In this document: positions 1 to 7,966 of the stretch, piece after piece
Numbering within the stretch: position 1 is the stretch's first letter
Layout: every line of letters starts with the position of its first letter
Assembly: GCA_003132405.1 (NCBI GenBank)
Contig: PKXQ01000063.1
Span: 1-35,181, forward strand
Source: Acidobacteriaceae bacterium
GTDB taxonomy: Bacteria; Acidobacteriota; Terriglobia; Terriglobales; Acidobacteriaceae
DNA length: 35,181 bases
Direction: 5' to 3'
Translations under genes and position numbers: made by a program
Notes under the pieces: generated by a model
Told to the model about the DNA's origin: nothing
The model's database searches: none
The model's input: the letters and a program-made list of their open reading frames with translations, nothing else

Positions 1-672
1 CGTGAATGGTCGAGAGGACTGCCAGATACGATCCGCGCACGGCTGGTGCGGGGTATGGCGGATCTTTCCGGGATGCGGTTTCAAGATCTTCCTGAAACGA
101 GGGAAGAGGTCGAGAGAATCGGTAAAATTGTCGGACGCGGTGCGGTAATCTTGCTTGGCAAGGACGCCACGGAAACTGCATTCAAGAAGGAGCCGCTCGA
201 CCAGTTTCGCGTTTTGCATCTGGCGGTCCACGGGTTCGCAGACAGGCAGTATCCCGAACGTTCAGCACTGGTCTTGGGGACAGACCCGAAATCCGCTGAC
301 GACGGGCTGCTGCAAGTACGGGAGATAATCAGATTGCGACTGAATGCCGAACTGACTACGCTATCCGCGTGCGACACAGGTGTGGGCAAACTGCAGGGAC
401 AAGAAGGCGTCAGTAATCTGGTGGAAGCGTTCTTGGTAGCCGGTTCAAAATCAGTTGTCGCCAGCTTGTGGAGCGCCGACGACACGTTCGCGAGTGCGCT
501 GATGGATCGCTTCTACCAGCGACTGGGCCAAGGCGAGGACACCAGTTCAGCGCTCCGAGGCGCTAAGCTAGATCTGTTGGCAAAATATGGTGACAAGGTG
601 AGTCCGTTCTATTGGGCAGCGTTCATCGCTGTTGGAGAGGCTTCCACACCAATTGGGATTAAACAGCAATGA
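1..672 (+). CDS. CHAT-domain caspase-like protease, C-terminal part
   Basis: The frame is open from base 1, so the gene starts upstream of the window and only its last ~223 codons are seen. It ends in a CHAT domain, a clan CD cysteine protease fold. The catalytic His lies in AVHGFAD (bases 229-231) and the catalytic Cys in LSACDTG (bases 370-372), followed by the usual GVSNLVEAFLVAGSKSVVAS helix/strand and FYWAAFI near the end. Both catalytic residues are intact. Known CHAT proteins often carry N-terminal TPR repeats, which would lie outside this window. The stop overlaps the start of the next gene by ATGA, indicating translational coupling with an S41-type protease. An internal ATG at 46 is not a believable start because it would cut into the domain. 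The substrate cannot be told from sequence. Confidence 0.9.
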   Translation, partial: REWSRGLPDTIRARLVRGMADLSGMRFQDLPETREEVERIGKIVGRGAVILLGKDATETAFKKEPLDQFRVLHLAVHGFADRQYPERSALVLGTDPKSADDGLLQVREIIRLRLNAELTTLSACDTGVGKLQGQEGVSNLVEAFLVAGSKSVVASLWSADDTFASALMDRFYQRLGQGEDTSSALRGAKLDLLAKYGDKVSPFYWAAFIAVGEASTPIGIKQQ

Positions 673-1897
673 ATTTGACTCTCGAAGAGCGCACGAAGAT
701 TTTTGACAAGGTCTGCCGCTTGGTGGAAACCAAGCATTTCAATCCTGCCATGAATGGAGTGGATTGGGATGCGCTGGCTCAAAGCCTTCGGGACCAAATT
801 CTTGCATGCGCCGAACCGGAGGCATTCGAGAAGGAAGTTCAGAGGCTAGTGGCTGAACTCAAGACTAGCCACACCGGCTTCCGACATGCCGGAATGCGAA
901 ACATACCGGCCCGGCACGCGATCAATGCAACCATCCAGCGCATCGTCGTGGACGGCGGTGAACGCTGGATGTTTCAGGATGTGCACCAAGGTGGTCCAGC
1001 GTACTCGGCGGGGATTCGGCCTGGGGATTTGTTGCTGGAGCGCGGTGGGCGGGAGATTCGGCCTCCGGAGGACTTGACGTTCGCGGTCGGAGAGGCGGTT
1101 GATTTAACAGTCGAAAAACTCCACGGCGGCCAGGAACGGCTCAGACTTCAATTGCCGGTGCCGAAGTCGAAGAAACATCCCGTGACGGCGCCAGACCCGG
1201 TACACGCTGAGAAAATCTCCGATGAGATCGGCCTTCTCAAAGTGGCCATGTTCCCCGGAGTGGTGGGAATCGACGTTGCCAAGGACATCGACCGCGGAAT
1301 CACATCTCTGAACGGTTGCAGCCGCCTGATTGTGGATTTGCGCGGGAACACCGGCGGAGGAATTGGCGGATTGCGGCTCATGAGCTATATGACGCCTGGG
1401 AAACTGGAGGTAGGCTATAGCCTCACACGGAAACGGCGGGAGCGCGGCTACCGGAGGAACTCACGCGTTTTGGGCGGATTCCGTCTCGCAAGGCGACTCT
1501 CCTTTGGTTGGCAGCACGATATGCGTTCGTGGAGAAGTCGATCCTTGTGGTCACTGAGGGTCTTGGCGAGCGTCGCTTCCACGGACGTGTTGTTTTGCTG
1601 GTCAACGAGCACACTGCCAGCGCCGGTGAAATGGTCGCGGCATTCGCAGAAGAAAACAATCTGGCCACCATCGTCGGAACCAAAACACCCGGCCGGTTGC
1701 TGAGCGGTAGCGCGTTCAAGGTGGGGCACGGCTACATTCTCGGATTACCCGTGGCTGGCTATTTGACGTGGCAAGGAAGGATGCTGGAAAACAACGGCAT
1801 TGTTCCCACTGCTGCCGCTGACCTTTCGCGAGAAGCCTTGCGAGATGGCAGAGATACGCAGCTGGAGAAGGCCGTCGAGGTGGCGAAAACCCTTTAG
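669..1897 (+). pseudogene. PDZ/S41-family serine protease, frameshifted
   Basis: The first frame (669-1454) encodes an N-terminal helical region, a PDZ-like segment (WMFQDVHQGGPAYSAGIRPG, about residues 97-116) and the start of the S41 core (RLIVDLRGNTGGGIGGLR). The frame then turns into arginine-rich nonsense and stops at 1703. The plausible S41 continuation resumes in the +2 frame: PEELTRFGRIPSRK, then NEHTASAGE with the catalytic Ser at 1619-1621, then GTKTPG, ending at 1897. The junction sits near 1453-1458 and one extra base there would restore a ~409-residue protein. This is either a real inactivating deletion or a sequence error. No signal peptide is visible, so a repaired product would be cytoplasmic, unlike most C-terminal processing proteases. 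The start overlaps the CHAT gene by four bases. Confidence 0.85.
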
Positions 1898-1977
1898 CGC
1901 ACCCATTTGCGACCCCACATTTAGGTGACCAGCGGCGATAGCTTCCGAGTCAACGATAATCCTGGAGTTGGAAGATG

Positions 1978-3876
1978 CTAGTCGAGTGTAGAGGTCGGGC
2001 TCGGCGTTGCGGCCTCGGTTGTACCCGCCCTCGGCAAACGCAAAAGTCCCAATGCGGCCATCACGTTCACACCATTCGTGCGAGTCAGCACGCCCGGCCG
2101 CATTCGATAGTCAAATCGCATCTCGCCGTTCTCATAGTGTTCTTCAAAATGCACATTGATTGCCCGGCCGTCGAGAGCTTTGACCACCTCGGTAACAGCT
2201 AGATCGTGCGTCGTTACAAGGCCGATCGCGCCGCTCGCGGCCAATTGTTCAATCACCGCTCTTGCTCCAAACAAGCGGTCGGCCGAATTTGTCCCACCCA
2301 GCATCTCGTCCAGTAGGAAGAGGACGTTGTTTGCGCACGACAGAGTGAGGATCCACTTCAGACGTTCCACCTCGGCCTGGAACCGCGATTTTGCCTGTAA
2401 GAGGGAGTCGCGAACCGCAATCGAGCACCCAATCTGCAATGGCGAGATCTGGAGTCGAGCGGCGCATACCGGAGCCCCTGCCAATGCCAACACGGAGTTC
2501 AAGCCGACCGAACGCAGCAGAGTGCTCTTGCCTGACATGTTCGAACCGCTCACCACGATCAGTTGTGTGCCTTTGGCGTCGAGCCGCATGTCGCATCGAA
2601 CACAGGTCTGGTGATCGAGTAACGGATGCCCCAGGGCCTCGGCCTCAAACAGCGGAGAGGACCCGGGTTTCAGGACCGCAAAAGTATAATCTGGATTTTC
2701 GTAGTGATACCGAGCCAAACAGAGTAATGCTTCGAACTGGCCGAGCGAATCCAGCCATCGGGCCAATCCTGCCCGGTTTTGCTGCCGCCAGCGCTCGATA
2801 CAAATTGCGAGATTCGTTCCCCACAGAATCAGCGCGGCTGGCAGCGCGAAATACTCAAATTGTCGAAGATCCAGAAGCCAGGCCCACAGGCGCAATAGTC
2901 GGATCTGTTTCGAGGGGACGCCCGACGAAGCCGTGAGTTGCAACTGCAGCGATTTGAGCAACGGGCACTGGAAATGCAGCGTCTCCAAGCGATCCAGCAA
3001 GGGCGCAAGCAGCGCAAGCTCGAATGAAGGCAGGACGAGGTTAGCGGCCGTCAGCCTTGTTTTCTTCAGAAGGAGAGCTACCAAAAGTGCTTCCAGCCCG
3101 ACGGGAACGGCGACGGCCCAAGTCCAGTTATGGCCGAAGACCCCGGCACCGGCAAGTAGTGAGAGGACGATTAGACAGATTGGTAGGATGATCGCAAGCG
3201 TCCGCGCATAAAGCGGGAAGATTATCGCAGGGGCGTCCGCCCAGTCGCGGACCGACGCGCCGGCTTGATCTAATGTTCTCCCTTCGACAGACGCCCAGTC
3301 CTCTCGAAGATCGAGCTGGTCGCGAAGTTCAGCAACCGCTCGCTGCCGCTCTGCGATCTCAGCGCATTCCGCCGGATTGAGCAACCATTTCGCCAGTACA
3401 GCCCGACCAATGCCCGTCCGAGCCGTGCAGAGCAATTCGAAAAGAGATCCGGTGCCAAACAGATCCAGGTCGGAAGCGTAGGCATGGTTGTCAGGCCGGA
3501 ATTGCCCACCGCCAATCCCTCGTCCCTGCCACTGGTGGTGTAGCCGCGCCACGCCGAGTTCGTAAAAACTCACGATCCATTGCACGCGGCTATGTATGCG
3601 CGCGTTCTTCGTAAGCGACTGGATGATGGACAGGACGACTACCGAAGGCAGCAGAATCCAAAGCGCAGAAACCAAGTGCGATGAAAGCGCTGCCCAGGCG
3701 GCAACGATGCCAGCCAGAGCGGCCGTAATCAGGTATGTCCACAGGCGCTGGTGCAGGACCCTGATGCTCGCAAGCTGCCGTTGCCGTCCGCTCAAACGGC
3801 AAGCATATTCACTCTCTGGGATTTCGTGCGCTGTGTTAGTCAAAGCTTCGCGTCCCGCGAATTCAGAAGTACTCAT
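1978..3876 (-). CDS. Membrane-anchored MutS-type ATPase
   Basis: About 632 residues. The C-terminal third is a MutS domain V ATPase: Walker A GSNMSGKST (residues ~446-454, with Ser where MutS usually has Pro), Walker B VLFLLDE (~515-521) followed by GGTNSADR, and the switch TTHD (~553). Ahead of it lies a MutS-like core/clamp region (DLFGTGSLFELL, GRAVLAKWLLNP). No mismatch-recognition domain with a Phe-x-Glu motif is seen. Hydrophobic segments at about 48-66, 70-88, 225-247, 250-270 and near 345-362 imply a membrane protein, which a canonical repair MutS is not. The start is ATG at 3876; GTG at 3882 is two codons upstream in frame and cannot be excluded. The ribosome site is weak either way. 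A role in mismatch repair should not be assumed. Confidence 0.88.
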   Translation of the reverse strand: MSTSEFAGREALTNTAHEIPESEYACRLSGRQRQLASIRVLHQRLWTYLITAALAGIVAAWAALSSHLVSALWILLPSVVVLSIIQSLTKNARIHSRVQWIVSFYELGVARLHHQWQGRGIGGGQFRPDNHAYASDLDLFGTGSLFELLCTARTGIGRAVLAKWLLNPAECAEIAERQRAVAELRDQLDLREDWASVEGRTLDQAGASVRDWADAPAIIFPLYARTLAIILPICLIVLSLLAGAGVFGHNWTWAVAVPVGLEALLVALLLKKTRLTAANLVLPSFELALLAPLLDRLETLHFQCPLLKSLQLQLTASSGVPSKQIRLLRLWAWLLDLRQFEYFALPAALILWGTNLAICIERWRQQNRAGLARWLDSLGQFEALLCLARYHYENPDYTFAVLKPGSSPLFEAEALGHPLLDHQTCVRCDMRLDAKGTQLIVVSGSNMSGKSTLLRSVGLNSVLALAGAPVCAARLQISPLQIGCSIAVRDSLLQAKSRFQAEVERLKWILTLSCANNVLFLLDEMLGGTNSADRLFGARAVIEQLAASGAIGLVTTHDLAVTEVVKALDGRAINVHFEEHYENGEMRFDYRMRPGVLTRTNGVNVMAALGLLRLPRAGTTEAATPSPTSTLD

Positions 3877-4457
3877 GGACACACCGTCTCTTTCCAGGCC
3901 GGGGAGCCTGATCCTGTGTAACTGGAAAAACAGAAGGCAATGCCGTGCAAACGGCGGCGTGCGCTTCAGATCAAGAGGGGCTACAACGAGAGAATGGGTG
4001 GGGGACGCTGAAAGAGCGGAGAGAGACTTGGTTCATTTGGAACTGCGATAGTCGTCTGCGATCGCTCTGCCCATCGCCGATCGACGGCCAACGGGAAGAA
4101 AGACACTGGAAGCGCATGGAGGCAGGCTATTACCAGTCTGCAGATATTCGCCGAGTGAACGACGACAAACGCAAGCAGGCAGGCAAGCACCAGGAAAGCA
4201 ATTAGCTTGAAGAGGCCAACAATCAGGAGTGGACGAGGATCCAGTACAAACAAAGCAAGAAGATAGTAAGCGGCATTGAAGAACATTTGGCTGTAGCGAT
4301 AGCGGCCCATGCGTGTCTCGGAAACAACAAGTATACAGCTGCCAAGGCCTTGTAGGCCTCACCGACAGCCACTTTGGGGGATTGTTCCCCAATCACGGGC
4401 AATCCAGAAGTAATGAAAATGGCTGGTTTTTGTTCGCCACTGCGTGGCGTCAAGGGG
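3877..4457. other. 581-bp stretch without a firmly supported gene
   Basis: This lies between the MutS-type gene and the anti-sigma gene, both on the minus strand. Several overlapping frames are open, but none has a clear ribosome site together with a recognisable domain. The only candidate with protein-like character is the hydrophobic ORF at 3981-4310, listed separately. I see no strong terminator, repeat or RNA gene. Confidence 0.5.
3981..4310 (-). CDS. Possible small membrane protein
   Basis: 109 codons. The first 70 residues are strongly hydrophobic, with two or three likely membrane spans (around MFFNAAYYLLALFVLD, LLIVGLFKLIAFLVLACLLA and ICRLVIACLHAL). The remaining tail is polar, rich in Pro and Ser, and looks like non-coding read-through. 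It would be the third gene of the sigma/anti-sigma run, starting 147 bases after the anti-sigma stop. There is no convincing ribosome site before the ATG at 4310 and I recognise no family. Two other frames are open over the same bases. It could be a real accessory membrane component, a decayed gene, or chance. Confidence 0.3.
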   Translation of the reverse strand: MGRYRYSQMFFNAAYYLLALFVLDPRPLLIVGLFKLIAFLVLACLLAFVVVHSANICRLVIACLHALPVSFFPLAVDRRWAERSQTTIAVPNEPSLSPLFQRPPPILSL

Positions 4458-5126
4458 TCAAAACACCCGGATAGGATATCGGGTCCACTCAAGACCAGGC
4501 TGTCGAACCCCAAGAGAATATGCACCCGGCCGAACATTACTGAGATCAACATCGACCCGCAGATTGGTAATGTGATCATGTAGCTGCGCCGTACCCATCG
4601 CACGCAAAATCTGGTCGCCCGTCTCCGCGAGTAGGCCGACATCGTAGGCCCCTTCTTTGCTCCCAATCGGCAAATCCAGAACCAGGTGCTTAGCGGTTCG
4701 AGGAATCTCCAAAGGTGCCTGGCCAGTCTCAGATGGGTTTTGCCCGCGAGCCACTGACCGGTCGCGAAGGTCCAACACAGCAACATCGGGTGCGTGCGGC
4801 AAGGCCCGACTTCGCACCCACAACAATCCGCCGAACGCGAATAGCAGAACCGCAGCAGCGGCCAGCCAGACTTGAATACGACGCCGTTGGCCTGCCGCTT
4901 CTCTACGAAACTTGTTGAAGTCCTGGAAGCACGGGCTACAGGCACTGAGGTGGTCGAACCAAGGCGCCGCTTGCGACAGCGGCAATTTGTGGGAAGCAAT
5001 GCTCCTGAGGATGGACGAGTCGGGGCACCCAACGCGCTCTGGGTTTGGAAACTCGCGCGATAAACCCCGCGCCAGCACATCCAGGATGCGCTTCTCTTCA
5101 TCGACGGAATAGCCTTGTTCGATCAA
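4458..5126 (-). CDS. Zinc-binding transmembrane anti-sigma factor
   Basis: 222 residues. A cytoplasmic N-terminal domain carries the anti-sigma zinc motif H-x3-C-x2-C (HLSACSPC, His59, Cys63, Cys66). A single membrane span follows at about 86-103 (VWLAAAAVLLFAFGGLLWV), then a ~115-residue extracytoplasmic domain with an Ig-like strand pattern (LVLDLPIGSKEG, LGVRQPGLEW). By family knowledge it would hold the neighbouring ECF sigma factor inactive at the membrane and release it on an envelope signal. The start is probably TTG at 5126, preceded by GAGAGG at a normal distance; no ATG lies upstream before a stop. It follows the sigma gene by 86 bases on the same strand. The outer domain matches nothing I can name. 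Confidence 0.8.
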   Translation of the reverse strand: MIEQGYSVDEEKRILDVLARGLSREFPNPERVGCPDSSILRSIASHKLPLSQAAPWFDHLSACSPCFQDFNKFRREAAGQRRRIQVWLAAAAVLLFAFGGLLWVRSRALPHAPDVAVLDLRDRSVARGQNPSETGQAPLEIPRTAKHLVLDLPIGSKEGAYDVGLLAETGDQILRAMGTAQLHDHITNLRVDVDLSNVRPGAYSLGVRQPGLEWTRYPIRVF

Positions 5127-5212
5127 AATTGCCTCTCGCCAAACCTTGCTTCAAAACTAACGGCCAAGTTTACCGCGAGCCGTGCGCTGCGATTTCCCCC
5201 GCGCTCGAACCT

Positions 5213-5821
5213 TCACGCCGCACTGCCAAATCGGGCGCGGAGCCGCCCGAGCGCGTACCGGAATCGAAGTTTAGCTTGCGGCTCGGTCAGACGCAGATAT
5301 TCTGCAATTTCCTTCCAGGAATAGCCAGCCTGCCGTGCCATCCAGACCGTACGTGTCCAGTTATCCATGTTCTCGATAGTTTGCTTGACCTGAATCGAAC
5401 GATCCAAGTCCGCCACCGACTTCAAATCATGGGCCTGTCGCAGCCGCTCAAGATCGCGGCCCAGCGGAAGATATTCGACCGTCTCTCGTCTTCTGCGTTC
5501 CCGCCTCAGGGCGCGATTAAAGCGATGGTGGAAAGCCCCGAAGAGATAGGCCTCCAGGTTCAGTATCGGCCGGCTTTTTCCATTTGACCGACGCATGGTT
5601 TTTGCGACGGACCGCAGTACCGACTCCCACACATCCGTGGCCAAGGCCATCGCGTCATCGGACGTTTTGTTTGTCAGCTCTTTGCGCGCGTGCGCCTGAA
5701 CCCGCGGCCACAGACGCCGCGCAACGATTGCCAATTCGCTGACGTCATCCTGGCCCCATGCCTCAGCATTCGCAAGGAATGCAGAAAGAACCCATTCAGG
5801 GCCCAATTCGCGGCTGGACAT
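5213..5821 (-). CDS. ECF-type RNA polymerase sigma factor
   Basis: 202 residues. Region 2 is recognisable around residues 50-110 (ATDVWESVLRSVAK, then LEAYLFGAFHHRFNRALRRE). Region 4 forms a C-terminal helix-turn-helix (MARQAGYSWKEIAEYLRL, then TEPQAKLRFRYALGRLRAR). The basic stretch RRERRRRE separates the two. No extra C-terminal domain is present. ATG at 5821 is preceded by GAGAGG. It is the first gene of a sigma/anti-sigma pair, the usual arrangement for extracytoplasmic signalling, and its start lies about 54 bases from a perfect 9-bp inverted repeat shared with the divergent LysR gene. What it transcribes is unknown; the membrane protein and protease genes nearby are possible targets only by position. 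Confidence 0.85.
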   Translation of the reverse strand: MSSRELGPEWVLSAFLANAEAWGQDDVSELAIVARRLWPRVQAHARKELTNKTSDDAMALATDVWESVLRSVAKTMRRSNGKSRPILNLEAYLFGAFHHRFNRALRRERRRRETVEYLPLGRDLERLRQAHDLKSVADLDRSIQVKQTIENMDNWTRTVWMARQAGYSWKEIAEYLRLTEPQAKLRFRYALGRLRARFGSAA

Positions 5822-5874
5822 CGGACAGGCCTCTCGTCTTAATGATTACTGCTAAGGCCAGAAAGTGCCAAGAG

Positions 5875-5903
5875 CTTGACATCTGACATGAGCCGATGTC
5901 AAG
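5875..5903. promoter_or_regulatory. Perfect 9-bp inverted repeat between sigma and lysR genes
   Basis: CTTGACATC (5875-5883) and GATGTCAAG (5895-5903) are exact reverse complements around an 11-base spacer. The dyad sits 54 bases before the sigma gene start and about 190 bases before the lysR start. LysR-type regulators commonly bind such dyads in divergent regions, although the spacing here is longer than the T-N11-A core. Each arm also contains TTGACA, but no matching -10 follows at 16-18 bases. Confidence 0.5.
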
Positions 5904-6090
5904 GCCCGGTGGACCTCTCGCCCCGACCGGAGTCCATAGTGTCACGCCGGCGGAATTGCGGCCCATCGGGTCTGGCCAGCGCCGCCCAGAAATAAAAAAT
6001 CTTTTTGATACTTTTTCTCCCCTGCCGGTTCCTTCACTAGATGTAGGGCAATTACCGATTTCTGCCGTTTGGCGAAAGAGGCTTGGAGCA

Positions 6091-7035
6091 GTGTTCCCCA
6101 ACGTTGAAGTGCGTCACCTGCACGCAGTCATTGTTTTGGCCGAGGAGTTGAGCTTTACTCGGGCCGCCCACCGATTGCACATCACCCAATCTACGCTCAG
6201 CAAACAGATCACTGAGATCGAAGAACACCATAGATTTCACCTGTTCACTCGCGACAATAAAAAGATTGTAGAGCTCACTGACGCAGGACGTGTCTTCGTC
6301 GAAGAGGCTCGCTCGGCGCTCTCGCACATGGAGCGGGCTGTTCATCTTGCTCGTGCCGCCCATGATGAACCAGACAACGTTTTGATGATCGGACACTCGC
6401 CCTACGCCGATCAAGCCTGGGTTTCAGCCATTCTTGCAATTCGTCTCGCCCTGTACCCCAAGCTCCGCATTCGACTGATGAGTCAGTTCTCAATCGAGTT
6501 GCTCCGAAGCGTCCTGGCCGGCGAACTGAATCTCGCTCTGGTGACGGCACCGCCGGAGGACACCAAGATCACGGCCGTGCCATTCGCTCTGACTCCGCTC
6601 TATGCAGTTCTCCCACAGACCCACGAGGTTGCCCAAAAGGAACACATCGGGCTCCAAGATTTAGCAAAAGATGACTGGATTCTGTTGGCGCGACGAGTTC
6701 ACCCCGTCGTTCATGACGCAATTATGGACGCTGCACGACGTGAGGGAATCGCTCCGAAACACGCGCACGAGATCATTACGGCTCAACAGGCGGTTCACTT
6801 GGTATCTGAGCAGGTTGGCGTGGCCATCCTGACCAAACCTACGGCCCTTGGAGTTCGCTTGGAAGGTGTAGTGGTAAAGCCACTTTCTGATACGTCATTG
6901 TGTTTCCAAACGTGTGTGATTATTAGAACCGACGATGATTCACGATTGGCAAACGAGTTCGCCCGGAGCTTCCTCCGCAAATATGCGCCCCAGCGCCTGC
7001 CACCAAAGCAAATGGAATTGTGGCTGTCCGCCTGA
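6091..7035 (+). CDS. LysR-family transcriptional regulator
   Basis: 314 residues from GTG at 6091. The N-terminal winged helix-turn-helix (residues ~5-64) includes EVRHLHAVIVLAEELSFTRA and HITQSTLSKQITEIEE, followed by the linker helix and a periplasmic-binding-like effector domain (residues ~95-300). I chose GTG 6091 because the family begins one to five residues before VRHL, and TTGGAGCA gives a ribosome site; the reading frame continues to 5896, but that extra N-terminus is Pro/Arg-rich and unlike the family. It diverges from the ECF sigma gene. LysR proteins usually control the divergent neighbour and themselves with a small-molecule ligand; the ligand is not evident. Confidence 0.92.
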   Translation: MFPNVEVRHLHAVIVLAEELSFTRAAHRLHITQSTLSKQITEIEEHHRFHLFTRDNKKIVELTDAGRVFVEEARSALSHMERAVHLARAAHDEPDNVLMIGHSPYADQAWVSAILAIRLALYPKLRIRLMSQFSIELLRSVLAGELNLALVTAPPEDTKITAVPFALTPLYAVLPQTHEVAQKEHIGLQDLAKDDWILLARRVHPVVHDAIMDAARREGIAPKHAHEIITAQQAVHLVSEQVGVAILTKPTALGVRLEGVVVKPLSDTSLCFQTCVIIRTDDDSRLANEFARSFLRKYAPQRLPPKQMELWLSA

Positions 7036-7141
7036 GTTGTCAGCTTGCAAACGGCAATCCCGGCGCCGCGCCCTTAAACAGCACTGGCTGGGGTGACATG
7101 TTATTCTTTGCCTTCGCTAATTGCGAACAGGAGAAGAGAAT

Positions 7142-7360
7142 TTGAGTCCTATCGAGAAGATCATTCAAGAAGTGAAGAAAGAGATTGCACGATTGAGTCA
7201 GGTGGTCCGGTTGTTGGAGGGTACACCTCCAACAGGGAAGAAATCGGCACCAAAGAGCGCGGCACAACCGACACGCAAAATATCAGCGGCAGGCAGGAAA
7301 AGAATCGCAGCGGCACAGCGGGCACGTTGGGCAAAAATCAGGGCAGCAAAGAAGGGGTAG
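7142..7360 (+). CDS. Small basic alanine/lysine-rich protein
   Basis: 72 residues from TTG at 7142, which has AGGAGA seven or so bases ahead; an in-frame upstream start at 7121 lacks a ribosome site. The first ~25 residues form an amphipathic, leucine-heptad helix (IEKIIQEVKKEIARLSQVV) suited to coiled-coil pairing. A Pro/Lys linker follows, and the tail is very basic (GRKRIAAAQRARWAKIRAAK). Similar tails recur in short proteins of soil bacteria, with suspected but unproven nucleic-acid binding. It sits just before an integrase remnant, so it may be cargo of the decayed element. The function is unknown. Confidence 0.65.
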   Translation: MSPIEKIIQEVKKEIARLSQVVRLLEGTPPTGKKSAPKSAAQPTRKISAAGRKRIAAAQRARWAKIRAAKKG

Positions 7361-7377
7361 TTCGCTGCTTTGAAATG

Positions 7378-7500
7378 AGCGTTCGCAATTTCTTGCTCAC
7401 CACCGAGATATCTTTCTGTAGTCTGGATTGAAGAGTGCCCCAGCAAGAATTGGATTTGTTCCAGATCGCCCCCGGATGAGAATGTGGCCATGCGGCCACA
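7378..7500 (-). pseudogene. Tyrosine recombinase (integrase) C-terminal remnant
   Basis: The minus strand encodes GGDLEQIQFLLGHSS and then IQTTERYLGGEQEIANA (7378-7473). This holds the conserved LGH histidine and the nucleophile Tyr of phage-type integrases. The preceding CGRMATFSS is a degraded match to the arginine box. Nothing of the rest of the enzyme is present: the frame is lost within ~15 residues on both sides. It lies 102 bases from a tRNA 3' fragment, the classic placement of an integrase next to its attachment site, and is probably what remains of an integrative element. Confidence 0.8.
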
Positions 7501-7601
7501 AGGGCAACAAGAGGGCAATTACGATTCCGATAGGTTCCAATCAAGGACATTACGTTACTCTTTGCGCCGCGTAAGTCCATTAGATTCCGTTAACTGTGGT
7601 A

Positions 7602-7646
7602 CTCATAACCCAAAGGTCGGTGGTTCAAATCCACCCCCCGCAACCA
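7602..7646 (+). other. tRNA initiator-Met 3' half (attachment-site scar)
   Basis: The segment runs from a CTCATAA anticodon loop (anticodon CAT) through the T-arm GGTGG-TTCAAAT-CCACC and an acceptor strand CCCCGCA to a templated A-CCA. The 3' side matches initiator tRNA-Met. The sequence before the loop cannot form the anticodon stem or a D-arm, so the gene is not functional. A copy covering anticodon loop to CCA is what tyrosine integrases leave at the far end of an element inserted in a tRNA gene. The plus orientation puts that element to the left. Confidence 0.78.
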
Positions 7647-7723
7647 AGAACTGTTCTGAGCCAACGCCTTCCGAATACCCCGCAACCATCCGAATTGACA
7701 AGGGTGAAAGGCGAGTCACCTGT

Positions 7724-7766
7724 CTGTCACGTAGGAGGTCGCGGGCTCGAGTCCCCTTGGCAAGCA
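7724..7766 (+). other. Degenerate tRNA 3'-half fragment
   Basis: It begins with the loop CTGTCAC (GTC anticodon, Asp-like) and continues with AGGTC and the T-arm-like GCGGG-CTCGAGT-CCCCT. The 3' strand of the acceptor has diverged and no proper CCA end is present (GCA instead). The layout matches the better-preserved fragment at 7967. I read it as an older attachment scar. Confidence 0.5.
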
Positions 7767-7966
7767 GTGGATATACCCACCATCCCTCTAGCCGTCGTGT
7801 AATTTCCTTGCAGCGGGCGCGACCCAACGTTGACCGCTGCCGGGAGAGGGCAGGGGCCTCGGGTGCGGATTTTCCAACCCACAAAAGATGATGCCTTGTA
7901 CGACTTACGGGTATTTTGGCAGTCCTCGCGGTCTTGTAAGTTGTTGTAAAACCTAATCACGCAGCG

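Noticed and set aside
5896..6090. Longer N-terminus for the LysR regulator
   Set aside because: The extra 65 residues are Pro/Arg-rich, unlike the family, overlap the operator dyad, and have no ribosome site; GTG 6091 has one.
7603..7884. Minus-strand ORF ending in GGGFEPPTFGL
   Set aside because: The ending is the reverse translation of the tRNA-Met T-arm fragment at 7602-7646; the rest shows no family. The minus ORFs ending in GDSSPRPPT and RRDSNPRPLP have the same cause.
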